Origin: Larus michahellis
Taxonomy: Eukaryota > Chordata > Aves > Charadriiformes > Laridae
Direction of reading: 5' to 3'
NCBI RefSeq assembly: GCF_964199755.1
Contig: NC_133901.1
Location: forward strand, 11,237,556 to 11,301,555
DNA: 64,000 nucleotides
A model generated the notes under the pieces. It had not been told where the DNA came from and did not search any database. It worked only from the letters and a program-made list of their open reading frames with translations. A program made the position numbers and the translations under genes. Shown here one piece after another: positions 52,701-64,000 of this stretch; position 1 is the stretch's first letter; each line of letters opens with the position of its first letter.

Positions 52701-55700
52701 TCTACTGTGTGCCTGAAAGCAGAGCAGTGACGAAGCCCTGACTTGGGAAACCAAGTATTGGCATGCACAGGCACACGCAGGTAAACCTTTTCTGCTTAAA
52801 TAATTGCACTGAAACTCACTGACGCCAGGACCCAGTTTTCAGTGGTGAGAGTGCTACTCACATACATAAGGACTGATACTGTATACCTACCTTCACCTTT
52901 TCTCGACTGCATTTGCAGCAGCGACAAAGGCTGTACAATCTTGCGCTATGCAAGCTGATGGTACTTCAATCTTGTTTGAAAATCCAAGCTAAAATGTAGC
53001 TCTCTGTGCCTGGGGTCTTTCTGTTGCCTTTGGTGTAAGCAAACCACTACCTACAGTAAAAGTAAAGATGACCCTTAAGAAAACAACCGTTTTAACGCTC
53101 TCTTGGCTTTCTCTTATGTCACAGGGTCACTCAAAAACAACGAGCCTGTCAAAGAGCCTCTGAACATTTTATCTCACAAGGGATCACCATCCCCAGTAAG
53201 CTCTGATAAGACAACTTTAGACGAACTATGGATCCAAAGGTAAGGAAGTGCACACACAGGGTATTCAGCATGCCTCCGCTAAAGAATAGAGTCAGAGTGG
53301 CGTCAGCGCAAGAATGCTTGTTTTGTGGACAGCTGGACTAAGCTATAGCTCGGGTCTGTGCCTTCTCACCCTGACTTTAGTGCTAGTTTCAGTCCTAATG
53401 ATATATATTGTATAGTACTGGCACTGTGATATAAAGGGTCTTATCAGTATGAGTTTGCAGAAGACAGTGAAGGAGAAGGAGGGAAGAAGATGACAGTGAG
53501 GAAGATTGAAAAAAGGGGAATGTGATGTAGGATCACCCAATGGCATAAGCAAATAGGGCAGACTGCCTTTAGCAGCTTGTTGAGAGGATAAGGAGAACCT
53601 GCAGGCATTTGCTTATGGAACATCCCAACATAAAGGTGATGTCCTCCTCGGCCTTTCCAAAGGGCTCTCCTGAAGCCTGTTATACAACCCTACATGGAAA
53701 ACATGATTTTATAGCTGAAGATGTAGCTACAAAGATGCTTTCTCAAGTATTCTGACTTTCTGTTTGCTGTTCACTTTGAAGAACTGATAGGCAACAGAGG
53801 CTTTCAGTCAGGTAGGCCTTTTTGGCTTAAATCCCTCAACAACCTAGGTCCAGCAAAAGGCCCTGATCCCACAGGGGTAGGGAATGTACATGCATCCCAT
53901 AAATTTACCCCCACCCCTGCTCTCTTGCCACTGCATCCAGGCAGAGAGAGGAGCAGCTACCTAGCCTTACATTTTCTAATATATGAGTGAGGTATTCTCC
54001 CAAACTCCCTCTTCAGCTCCTCATCTCATGTGTATAACGATGATAATCCCTACTTGTACTGTAGAAGATCAAGATAAATACTTGCCCTCTAAAGATGCGT
54101 GCCTTATACTGCACTGTGTAGTCCTAATTAGTGAGCCCAGCTGTGTTGGTGTAATGCATAGTGCCTTTCCAGGTGCCTTTCCTTATGAAGAGGACTCCAG
54201 TAAAAAAAATTTTAGCCAAACTGTAAAGTTGGATTTAAATAAATTAATTTCCCTGGCTAAAATGGATTGCACTTTGGCATTAAACTAGACAGTTACAGTC
54301 TGCTGCAGTGTCAAACCCATCTGTCTTCCTCTCCTTGCCGTATAATCATCACTGTCAGTCTCTGACATCCTGACACTGCCTCTTAGGCAGCTCTGAAACG
54401 TACAAATTCTGATTCTCCCCGGAGCTGGAAACAATGAGCCTGTGCTGGGAGTCAGTTTTACCAAAGATGCCGCTGTGCACAGAGCTTGACAGGTCAATAC
54501 AGGTTCTAAGTCATGTGTCTGCTAAAAGCAAGCAGTGATGCTGAGTGGCATCAGCTCTTGCACTGAGCAGAGAAATTTGGCAGAGAATGAGACCAGAGTT
54601 CCAGCTCAAACTGAGACCATGTCCTCCTCTTCCCTTCTCCAAAAGATTGGCTATAATTTATAAGAGAACCACTAGAAATCTGCATTGTGAAAAGTCTGCA
54701 GGAGCCTAAGAATATGCCATTATTTGCAACAACCACTATTCTTCCCCTTCTATGGGGAAACAGGCCATTGTGTAGATAAGGCACCTAAATTTTATCACTG
54801 GTCTCAAGAAATGCATTTAATCTCTCCCCAAAAGAACAAAAGTGGTACCTGTCAGCTAAGAGTTCTGCTGAAAGCAGAAGATAGCAGTTCTGCAGAAAGG
54901 ACAGTACAGGCCCCTCTGACCAGCACGGGGAAGGTCCATGGGGTTCTCAGGAGTGAATCACCACAGTCCCGAGGGCAGGTGGGGCACCAGTGCTGCATCT
55001 CTCCGTGTTCAGCAGCATCCTACAGCAACTACATAAATGCTAAGGCCGAGCAAGCACAATCCCTTCTGCTTGCATGAAGACAACCAGCAGGTCTGACTCA
55101 AACAGGTTCTTCACAGTTAGGGATGTCACTTCACATATAGCCAGTAAACACAGCTGGGCAACGTAGCAAACGGCTCAGGAAAAAACATTATTATCTGCAT
55201 TGTACTCAGATGGGATATACGGACTTTAACACTCTGATTAAGGAAAAGCACCATAGGCTCCTTCAGACCCATGGGTGACTTGAGTTTATGTGTCATTCAA
55301 AGCTCTGAGAATAGTAGAGTAGTTCACTGACCTCAGAACATTGATGTCTGAAAACAAGATGACCTCAAACATTATTGCTGCTGTTCCAAAATCTGCCATA
55401 CGCCCTCCATAAGAGACTTCTTAAGAGCATATTTAGCCTAACTATTCTCAAGTGACTTTTTTCCCATGACCTTTCCCCTATGCAATCCCCAGCTCCCCCT
55501 AAGCACTCTAGAGTTTTCCACAAGATCATGTGGCTCCCTCCCAGCCTTCCGCGTTGTCCAAAGATCCAGACCCCTTGCATGATGAGCTGCTTCCCGACAA
55601 CTCAGCTGACTTGCACTGAACATTTCAGTGCTGAGCTTCTAGCACAACTTCTGTTTTTTGCAGCATAACCAGAGCCAAAGACCTGGAAGGAACTGAACTC

Positions 55701-58700
55701 AACAAAAGCTGCTCTTTCCCACTGTGCTCAGTCCTTCCAGCTTCAGAGTGGCAGCAGTTGTGCAGACTGAGATCATAGAAAGCCATCACAGAAAAACATC
55801 CACCCAGGGTGTCCATCCACAACTGTCAGCCTCAGCTGAAAGCAGCTCCCACAGAGACCAGAAAATTAGTCATTTCAAACACCAGAAAGGAGATTCACTA
55901 ATCAGTGTCTACCCTGTATTACCAGATAATAGGATGTTGACTTCTCTTCATTTCTAATACTATACAGATGTTTTACCAGCATGACTATTACTTACCTACC
56001 ATTTCCCACTGAGTCAGATTCTAAAAGTGATATGTCTTTATTATGGGCCATTAGACACCGTGGAAGAGAAACCCAACATGAAATTTCATGTTGCAAAGCT
56101 CATTGCAAGGTCATTGGTCTACCAGTGCAAACTACTTCTTTAGGGTCGTTACGAAACCTCCAATTCAGGGAAATGAAGATCATCTAAAAATCATTTGATC
56201 ACGTTTGATCCGAGCTCAAAGAATAAAAGCTCTACAACGGTGAATACAAATAGTCACCTTCAGCAGCAAGAGGGAATCTAACTTGTTTGAATTCATGCAA
56301 ACGCGTGTATTAGAAGGGAACACTATGCATGTAAAATAGCATAGCGCTCTGAAGGATGCTTGTGTGAATTTGGGTTAGCATCCCTTAGCACAGCACTCTT
56401 TGTCCTGGGCAGCAGAGGGCACTGCTTTTATAGCCTGATTTAACCAGAAAAGCGGGGAAAGCCCCTCGAGAGGCTGGGACCTGTATTGCAAAAGGTCCTA
56501 TACCATACCTGAGCAGTTTCTTTCTTTATTCTTATGCAATACAATTCTTATAGTCACCTCTTCCCTATGCTGCCAATGGTGCTTCAGTTTTCAAGAAGTG
56601 AAGTCAGGAATAGCTGGTACAAACACCTGTTGAACAAACCTTTATATTTTGTCACGCTACAACAATTTTTTGCTCTTTTAGAGAGAGAGAGAAATTTTTT
56701 TCCTATCCCTCTTTCTGTACAATCTGAATCTTAAAAAGTCTAAGAGCAACAGTATTTGCAGGGAGAAGAATTTTAAAAACTAACAGATTTTCATTAAAAA
56801 TAGCCACTGTAGGTATTAAAATTTTACTGTGAAAAAGTCCTACTTCACAGGATCATAGAGAATAGTAAGCAATAACATACGCAATTCTAATTAAGTCTCC
56901 TTCCAGCATGCAGCCAATAGAGATCCCAAACCCAGTCTGCCCACCTATTCCAGCCAGTCTCTGCTTGTCAGGTTTTTCTGCCCAGTCGTGGTTTCATTAT
57001 CCAGCAAGGTCTAGGCTTGGCCCTCCAGATCTCCCAGTTTGATCTGCTGCATCTACACATACCCTCAGCCTCAGGTCCTCAACCAATCTCTTTGTTTCAC
57101 TCCTTTTCTGTCAGCTTCAACTTGTAATTCCCCACACGATTTTCTCAGCCTACTGTTTCCCGGACATATTATTTCTCTCTTCCCTTCTGTGGCATGTATC
57201 TCAGTGTCCTGCTGTTCCCCAGGCTCTTCACCCTCATACAATCTCAGTCTCCTGCCTCTCCTCCTAGCTCCAGTGCTACATTTCACAGCCTTTTCCAACT
57301 CACCATTTCCTAAAGCACCCAGCTGCGGGCGAGTTCGAAGACCCCTCCCTCTCCATGCTTGAGTCTTGCTCCCTCTGTTTTTCAGTCAAGTAGTTTTCTC
57401 ATCGTGCTGCCTGGACCCAGCACAAGGACCACTGAAGATACAGCAGAAATGGCCTTTATTCACAGCGCCTAGAACTGGACGAGGCAGTTTTTACAGCTGC
57501 AATATCAGAAACGTTTCTCTCAGCCCCGAGCAGGGCACACGTTCTCTCCACTGGCAGCAGCTCAGGGATTTTAGATGCTAAAACCTAAGTCTAAAGTTTG
57601 TGTGCATTGCAGAGAGTGGAAAAGGCCTATAATTTCTATGGATTCTCATAAATGTGGCAAAGACGAAGCCCTGGCAAACCTCGAAATTCAGCAGAAACCA
57701 AAGCTTCTCAAAGGACAGAACAGGTTTTCCATTTTCCTTTAATAGGGATCCAATAATATTTTCCTAAGTCTAAGAAATGTTTAATTGTTTTTAATATCTA
57801 AAAAATAACCTGTCTATGGCAGATGGTCAGTAAGTAAAAATGTGATCCTGATGATTCTCAGCATCAAAAGGTTAGAAGCACCTAAAGGTAAGGATCTCAT
57901 AATAGGAAGTTCTGAACATTTTTAGTTATTGGTAAGGCTGCCAGCCCCAACAGATATAATTAAGGTATATTGATGAAAGCTTAAGGAGGTTCAGGAAAAC
58001 AGACGTGCTCTTGGCCTTTAGGATCTAAAAATATTAGGGATGAGGAGTTCCATTTACCTCCCACTAAAAAGTCACAAACCAGGAATAAAAATTGCACAGA
58101 CACACCCATTGTCAAAAACACTGCTAAAAACCACACATGAACAGAGAGAACCTGAATGAACCTGAAGCATGAAAATATCCTTGACTAGGTATAACATTAT
58201 TCAAATCTATTACTAACTTCACACTTCTCCACAAATTTGGTTAGCTCAGATTAAAACAGTGCTTCTTACCTCATCTTGTGGCCTTTCTTGGTGTGAAACT
58301 CCCACTGACTAGAAGGGTTTGGGGAATTTTTAATGAATAAGATCTGCTGGACTGCCTCTTCTCTTTTTAGTTTCTGGAAGAGGAGGTCTAATTTCTAAAA
58401 ACTGCTATAAGAAAACATTTAAGAAATACATTTCAGCGCCATTTGAAAACAAGCTCTTTCCACAGCTTTATTCAAAGGATTGCTTTTCAGTTTAGATGCG
58501 CCTTAGAAATCTTAATTCAAATGCTTAATCATTTTTCAAAATTATTAGTGCCTCAAAACACAGGCCAATATTGTAAACTCATCCTGCAAACATAACTTAA
58601 ATGAGATAATTGCAATAAACTAATTATAAACTCACATCAATTATCACATTTTTAATGCAACCATGGACCAGGTCAGCCAACAATTTAAAATCTTTCCCAA

Positions 58701-61700
58701 CAGCAGTGGAGTGAAGCTGGAACACACTGCAACCACACAAACCCCTTCTTTGCAGAACATACACAAGCTCACACCAGCTCTCCTTTGCCCTCAAGGAGCT
58801 GAACCACGGTCATGATCCATGTCACCAGAGCGTGGCCATCTAGTGATGGCCGTGAGGATCATTTCCAGTGCCTGTGTGCTTGGGGATCCTAAGAATTCCT
58901 GAGAGAAAACGGGGCTTTAGTCTGGTTATGCATGGTGTTGCATGACTTCTGTCACCAACAAGAGCATGGGGCGCACAGCACCATTTGTGTGGTGCTGACG
59001 TAGGAGTTTTAACTATTTGCTTTAATGTATGTTGTTCCAGCAGACAGATTCTTTCTTTTCCCCTATAACTAGACAAGGATTTTTAGATTGAAATACAGGG
59101 ATTTTGGTCAGAAAACTATATTGTCATCCTGAGATTATACTGATTTTGATTATATGGGGGGAAGCTTTTTAGGCTCCAGATCAAACTCGTTGTTGATACA
59201 CTGAGAGAGAAAAGAAAACCTCCTCCAAACTCCTACCCAGATGGATACGATTAGGTGGAGTGGGAACTTCTGCCTGAGCATGTGCTTCCGCAGCAGTGGA
59301 AAATAATCCAAGGTGTCACTGCCATGGTCCTGCCATCCATCTGCATGTCTGCCACCTCCACTGTGCTGGCACGCGCATTGAGCTCACCCTGCAGCGAGAC
59401 AATACAGACACACACAAAGCTAGTTCTACCAAAAAAAAAAAAAAAAAAAAAAAAAATCATTTTCCACCAGTTTACCTGCCCAAACCTGATCATCAAGAAT
59501 GAGATGAGCAAGTGTGAGTGCTGGCATCAAAGTGGAGGCAGAAATCTGCTTCAGGGAGCTGAGTGAAAAGTGGAATTGAGCAGCTAGGTAAGCTTAAACT
59601 GCACACAAAGTCCTAAGAGTTGTGGAAATAGGGAGGAAGAAAGAGGCAGCACTGCCAGAGCTATTCTGCTTAGCAGAAATAGTCCAGTATTGACTGACCT
59701 AAAGCGGTATCTGATGAATAAGACATTCACCAGGTTCAAGCACCTTTCCCAGTGACCGGAGAAAACAGAGCAGCCCCAGGTGGAGAGACTGATCCGCCCT
59801 GGAACAGGCAGTAACATGTGGGGTGTGAGGGAATAACACAGCTGTGACTCCAACCTGGGTCCCCCACACCCAGCACGAACAGCCCAGCCACCAGACTGCT
59901 GTGAGAGAATCGCTTGTTTGCCTGCCTTCATTTTTCATGCCAAACTTGGAAAGCTCTCTGTTTTGTCCCCAAACAGAAGAGCAAGCTTTGGAAAATCCCG
60001 ACAATTTTTGCAGGACAAAAATATCTCATTCTCGTTAAATACCATTTTTTATTGCGGTCCCAGATTGCTGGGAACACTCTGTCACCTCACTTGGGAGAAA
60101 AAGTATTTCTCAGGCACTTGTTCTGTTTACGGACGCTCTCTGTGTATCGACATGAAGTATGAGAATAAGCCTGGAAAGGAATAAAGAGCAACATTTTTGA
60201 AAGACCAAATTACAATTAAAAAATAAAAAAGTTCTAAAGGCAGAAAAAGTAGACTTTTAGTTATTGCTACAGAGTGGAACACATCTCTGAGACACAAAAA
60301 TACAAGCTGTGGCCTCCCATGGCCACAGGGGGCATTTCACTCTCAGCTGGTGTTCTCACCTCTTCATAGCTTCCAACATTTTTATTATCATTATTTCTTC
60401 TAGTGACATTTTTCTGGTTTTCAACTCAGACAAAAAGCGAAATTATTTTGGAAAATTTGAAGGAAAAAGGAAGACAGGCAGGATCAAATTACCAGACAGT
60501 TGTGGGATCCGGAAAAGATGGCTTCTATTTCTGAGTGTTTTTCATACCATGACCCAGATGCTTTTTCTAAAAAGAAATTTCAATTTGCAACAGATTTAAC
60601 CCCTGGGAGTAAAGCAATGAGAGTGGTTAGAATCTGTTAAACTCTTAATGCATATTTCTGAAAGACTGGGAGATTTTTAGTAGATACACCCAAAAGTTAT
60701 ATATTCACTCTAGCAGTGTCAGTAAGAGCACGTGTACTGACTTCCCTTTGCATAGCAGGGAGAACTCCCCACTGCTCTTGATCCTTTCCTTTAGAAACTA
60801 GTAAACAGCATCCCTGCTTTTCCAGAATTCAAGATAACGACGAGTCTCAGTACAGTTAATGTCCTCCCTCCCCTTTTCTAAGAAAGAAGCTTTTTTAGCA
60901 TCCCACCCACTTACTAAAACCCTTGACAATACTCTTGCCCTGGCGGCAAGCCACCAAAATGCCAGTCATTAGCCAGAGCTTCAGACAGTCTCTGCCGCTT
61001 TATCCCTTCTACACGGTTTTGGCTGCCCCCCGCTCTCCTGTCTCCCCAAACCCCCTAGCCCCAGCGTTTAATGGCTGCTAACCCACTTTCATCCCATATT
61101 GACCATCTCCCCCATGACAATCTTGCCCTGCACAGACCCAGCTGTCAGGCTCTCCTCCTCCTCCTCCTCCTCTTTAAGTGCAAAACAGGCTCCAGCTCTC
61201 ACCCTGATTTTTCCTATCGGTTGTCTGGTCCTTCCAACCTCCCAGTCCGGGACCAGACCTGGACTGGACTGACAGTCTTCTCTGAGTCCTCAAATCCCTC
61301 CACTGGTATTTCCAGCTGTTTTTCTCTCCCCTTCTGCCTCCTAATGACTTAAGGACCGAGCTCTCCAGCGTGCCAGATCGAGATCTAGTTCACATAAGCT
61401 GAAGGAGTTTTTCTGAATGTATAGTCGTGCGCTGATTAGAAGCTATCCCGATATCTCATTTAGCAAAAACCATATAAAGATGATAAAAAGGAAACCATTT
61501 TACATATACAGACCAACACACAAATTTTATGTTGTTGCATAAATTACGTTATCACGTACAGAAAAAAACCCCACGGTTATTTATGCAACAGGGAGAAAGC
61601 GAATGCGAGGAATAGCTGAGCATTTTCTGACTGTTAACTCCTCAATTGCGATGTGGTGCAGATGACGTGGGTTTTTTGCTGAGGGTTACTAACGTGTAGG

Positions 61701-64000
61701 GAAGAGCTGCGCCCAACCTGTCCGCAAGCACTCGGACCGATCTGAGGGCGTAACCGCACTCTGGAGCTCAAGAGGATTTATCCCTGAGGCGGAAAAACAA
61801 TTACCTGAACGAAGACAGATATAGATCATTGAGTACTGAAATACTTACTGCCTAAACGAGAGAATATATCCTTATGGAAGTAGAGCGACGCTAAGGAAGG
61901 GGAGATGGGGGAAGTGACCGAGCGGGTGCAAAGCCCTGCCAGAGGAGGAGAGGAGGATAGCGGTCAATCCTGTGGGGTAATCAGGGGTGCAGTTCCCCGC
62001 AGGAGGGATTAGGCTGAGTTTCCCAGTTACATTCCTCCATCTCAGGGTTTCATTCCCGGAGAAGAAACGCACCATATGCGCCAGATCTGGAAGCAGTTCA
62101 GGAGAGCCCCCCTCTCCCACCCCTTTTTTCTCCCTCAAAGCCGGCGCCAGCCGCAGATAGGCAGAGAGGTGGAGGGGATGGGGGGCCGCGCTGTGTCCCG
62201 GGTCTGAGGGAGGAGAGGTCAGTGTCAGGGCTGTGCATGGAGGAGAGGGGCCGGGATGGCGCACGGGGTGGGATGGGGGTGTGTGGGTGCTTGCTGGGGG
62301 AGGGTGCCTTGCTGGGGAGGGAGGGGATGGAGAAGGGGCTTCCCTGCATCTGAGGAAGGAGGCTCTCTGCAGGAGAGTGGGGGGATGGAGGTAGGGGTGC
62401 CTGGGAAGGTGGGGGGTCCCTGGGGCAGGGATTGCTGCCTTTGGGGGGGCCCTTGGGGAGGAGGGAGGCAGGCTCCCGCCGGAGGAGGGACCTGCGCTGG
62501 AGCGCTGGAGGGGAGCCGGGGGGCTGAGGAGGTCTCTGCGGGCAGAGGTGGGGGGCTGCAGGGAGTCGGGGACTCCGAGGGGAGTTTGTGTCTGTGGGGA
62601 CTCGGAAAGGATTTTGGAGGCTCCGAGAGGGTCTGCAGGAGGGCTCCGAGGGGCTGGAGGTGGGGGCTCAGGGGTCGGGTGTGAGCTCTGAGGGATGAGT
62701 TCGGGGGGGCTCCGAAGGGGCTCTGAGGGAGCAGGGTTGGGAAGCTCTAAGGGCTCTCAGGAGGGATTTGGGGAAGGCTGAGGGGGCTCCCTGGGGACTT
62801 GGTGGAGCTCGGTGGGGAGATCTGGGAAAACGGAGAGGAGCTGTGAGGGGCTAGGGGCTCCTTGAGGCACAGCTCCTTGGGGGGCTCTGAGGGGCTTGTG
62901 GGAGCCCGAGGGGAGGTCCTGAGGGGATTTTGAGGGGGCACTATAGGGAAAATCTGTGGGGGTGCCTGAAGGGGGTCTGAGGGGACCCTGTGGGGATTTT
63001 GGGGGGAGAGCCCGAGGGGGTTCTGAGGAGGTTTGGGAAGGGTCTGAGGGGATTTGGGTGGAGAGCCCCTGGGGATGTGCCGGGGGGTCTGAGGGAAGGC
63101 TCTGAGGGGGCTTTGTGGGGATTTGGGGGAAGAGCTCCCGGGGATGCCGGGCGGGTCTGAGGGGAGGCTCTGAGAGGGCTCTGCGGGGATCTGGGGGAGA
63201 GAGCCAGAAAGGGTTCTGAGGGGGTTTGGGCGAGGAGCCCCCGGGGATGCCTGAGTGGGTGGCTCTGAGGGGAGGCTCTGAGGGGGTTCGGGGGCTCAGA
63301 GGTTCTCGGGGGGCTGCGGGGGCGCCCCGGGGGTGGCCGCAGCTCCCCTCTGCCTCCCGCGCAGGCTGCTGCCTTCCTACCCCCGTTACCGTGGCAACCG
63401 CCCGGGCTCCCCCAGCCCCGCGCCGCTGCCGCTGGAGCTGCTCGGCAGCCGCCTGCCGCCGCCGCCCATGGAGCTGCTGGCCGCGGCGCTCAGCGCCGCC
63501 TGCGCCCTCGACCAGGACGGCTCGGCGGGACAGCCCGGCAGGTGAGCGGGGAGGTGGATACTTGGAGGGGGGGGTTTAGGCGAGGGGCCGCGCTCGGGGG
63601 CGGAGGGGGCCCTGCCCCGCCGCCGCGGCTGAGGGCACCTCCGCCTCCCACAGGGAGCCCCCTGCCGCCGCTGAGGAGAGCCCCGCCGCCGCCACCGCCG
63701 AGGCGCCGCCGCCCGCCCACCCCATGACGGCCGATTCCTGGAGGAACCTCATCGAGCACATCGGTAAGGAGCCGTCCCCCGCGTCGCTGTGTGCCCCCCG
63801 GCCCGGGTAGGGGTGCGGCCGCCGCGCTCTATCACAACTTGTCCCGCTGCCCGCGCTTGGCGGCAGCACAGCAGCCCCTAGAGGTGCCGCCGCGGCCGGA
63901 CGGGCCCCTCACCACAGCCCAGCCGCCGCCTCCCGCCCCACTGAAATCCCTCAAACCGGCAGAGTTTAGCGAATGGAACCCAGATCGGACCTGTCCTTGC
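49463..64000 (+). CDS. NGEF: NGEF (ephexin-1), 5' coding exons, runs off the right edge
   Basis: Ephexin-1 is a Dbl-family RhoGEF in neurons that links EphA receptors to RhoA and growth-cone collapse. Only the N-terminal regulatory part lies here: 49463-49724, 53125-53239, the alternative-start exon ending at 63541, and 63654-63763. All junctions are GT-AG and the phases agree (1, 2, 2). The match rests on HYIAIQRNSRYYRSMR (residues 52-67; mammals have HIPIKRNS..RSIR), the MELLAA..SAACA alternative N terminus, and ADSWRNLIEHIG (211-222; mammals ADSWRNLIEQIG). The next mammalian segment, LLYQEY with the Eph/Src-phosphorylated tyrosine, and the DH, PH and SH3 exons are beyond 64000. Synteny with NEU2 and INPP5D, in head-to-head orientation with NEU2, agrees. 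Confidence 0.9.
49725..53124 (+). other. NGEF intron 1
   Basis: A 3.4-kb intron. Open frames at 51008-51430 and 51421-51675 have no recognisable protein or exon borders. A TATA-like GTATAAAGG at about 50980 stands alone. Confidence 0.75.
53125..53239 (+). CDS. NGEF: NGEF coding exon 2 (residues 88-125 plus two bases)
   Basis: The exon follows acceptor TATGTCACAG and ends CCAAAG|GTAAGG. It is 115 nt, phase 1 in and phase 2 out. It encodes a segment containing NNEPVKEPLNI, similar to the mammalian VNEPLTLNI region, and ends LDELWIQ(R). No ATG-started frame covers it, so it is easily missed. Confidence 0.85.
59431..59457 (+). repeat. Poly-A run
   Basis: About 27 A bases. No retrogene or SINE body was recognised upstream. 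Confidence 0.9.
61156..61173 (+). repeat. (CTC)n trinucleotide run
   Basis: Six tandem CTC units. Confidence 0.85.
62250..63350 (+). repeat. G-rich degenerate tandem array upstream of the internal NGEF start
   Basis: The plus strand is packed with runs of 3-8 G bases in recurring GGCTCTGAGGGG and GGGGATTTGGGG words. From about 62992 a higher-order unit is visible, with the GGGGATTT/GGGGATCT landmark at 62992, 63048, 63117 and 63185, giving a period near 68 bp. The composition favours G-quadruplex formation. Open frames across it are low-complexity artefacts. Confidence 0.85.
63365..63541 (+). CDS. NGEF: NGEF exon 3: alternative first exon with MELLAAA start, possibly also a cassette exon
   Basis: ATG at 63468 reads MELLAAALSAACALDQDG and reaches donor GGCAG|GTGAGC (intron from 63542). 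This matches the N terminus of the short human NGEF isoform. Upstream the frame stays open and an acceptor-like CCTCCCGCGCAG sits at 63353-63364. If used, the exon is 177 nt, divisible by three, and phase-matched to exon 2, adding a Pro-rich segment starting LLPSYPRYRGN before Met161. The start at 63468 is well supported; the 63365 border is inference. Confidence 0.75.
63654..63763 (+). CDS. NGEF: NGEF coding exon 4 (Ala/Pro-rich, ends ADSWRNLIEHIG)
   Basis: The exon follows acceptor CCGCCTCCCACAG and ends ATCG|GTAAGG. It is 110 nt, phase 2 in and phase 1 out, so it can follow either exon 2 or exon 3. It encodes an Ala/Pro/Glu-rich run and then the strongly conserved ADSWRNLIE block that precedes the DH domain by about 50 residues in mammals. 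The intron before it is only 112 nt and very GC-rich. Confidence 0.9.

Larger units (their letters stand above)
53240..63364 (+). other. NGEF intron 2 (about 10 kb)
   Basis: AT-rich to about 61.8 kb with a poly-A run at 59431-59457 and a CTC-type trinucleotide run at 61156-61173. It then switches abruptly to G-rich sequence from 62.2 kb. No other exon was recognised. Confidence 0.75.
63330..63900 (+). promoter_or_regulatory. GC/CpG-rich region around the internal NGEF first exon, candidate promoter
   Basis: Very high GC with dense CpG across exon 3, the short intron and exon 4, unlike the AT-rich intron before it. In mammals the MELLAAA isoform starts from its own first exon, so a CpG-island promoter here is expected. 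No TATA box was seen. Confidence 0.5.

Noticed and set aside
62256..62684. 142-aa Gly/Trp-rich plus frame
   Set aside because: Low-complexity product of the G-rich array.

Overview
The window looks like chromosomal DNA from a bird. It has several CR1 LINE fragments with the typical octamer 3' end, one solo LTR, short introns, and no Alu- or L1-like mammalian repeats. CR1 also occurs in crocodilians and turtles, so 'bird' is an inference. Protein-coding sequence is sparse (about 2 kb of 64 kb) and is split into short exons.

Three genes were recognised by reading translated exons and splice sites. (1) INPP5D (SHIP1) lies on the minus strand. Only its first two coding exons (19568-19701 and 14569-14632) are present; they encode residues 1-66 of the SH2 domain, and the rest of the gene lies left of the window. 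(2) NEU2 (cytosolic sialidase) is also on the minus strand and is complete, with two coding exons (27578-27778 and 24884-25822) encoding 379 aa with all the expected catalytic residues. (3) NGEF (ephexin-1) is on the plus strand. Its 5' coding exons are at 49463-49724, 53125-53239, about 63365-63541 (containing the alternative MELLAAA start at 63468) and 63654-63763. The DH, PH and SH3 exons lie right of the window. The order and orientation NGEF / NEU2 / INPP5D, with NGEF and NEU2 head-to-head and NEU2 upstream of INPP5D in the same direction, match mammalian chromosome 2q37 synteny and support the three calls.

Layout: 1-14.5 kb is INPP5D intron 2, with four CR1 fragments, a solo LTR, a 36-bp minisatellite, a perfect 95-bp direct repeat and paired GATA palindromes. 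14.6-19.6 kb is intron 1. 19.7-24.7 kb is the INPP5D promoter side and intergenic DNA. 24.7-28 kb is NEU2. 28-49.4 kb is a long gene-free interval with two large homopurine arrays (AAAG/GGAA and AAAAAG). 49.4-64 kb is the 5' part of NGEF, ending in a very G-rich, partly tandem-repeated stretch (62.2-63.35 kb) just upstream of the GC-rich internal first exon.

The three genes do not form one pathway. SHIP1 dephosphorylates PI(3,4,5)P3 in blood cells, NEU2 removes sialic acids in the cytosol, and ephexin-1 is a neuronal RhoGEF acting downstream of EphA. I found no clearly new biological system. The most useful observations are the unresolved NGEF exon 3 structure, the G-rich array beside it, a probable non-coding NEU2 5' exon, and candidate blood-type regulatory sites at INPP5D.
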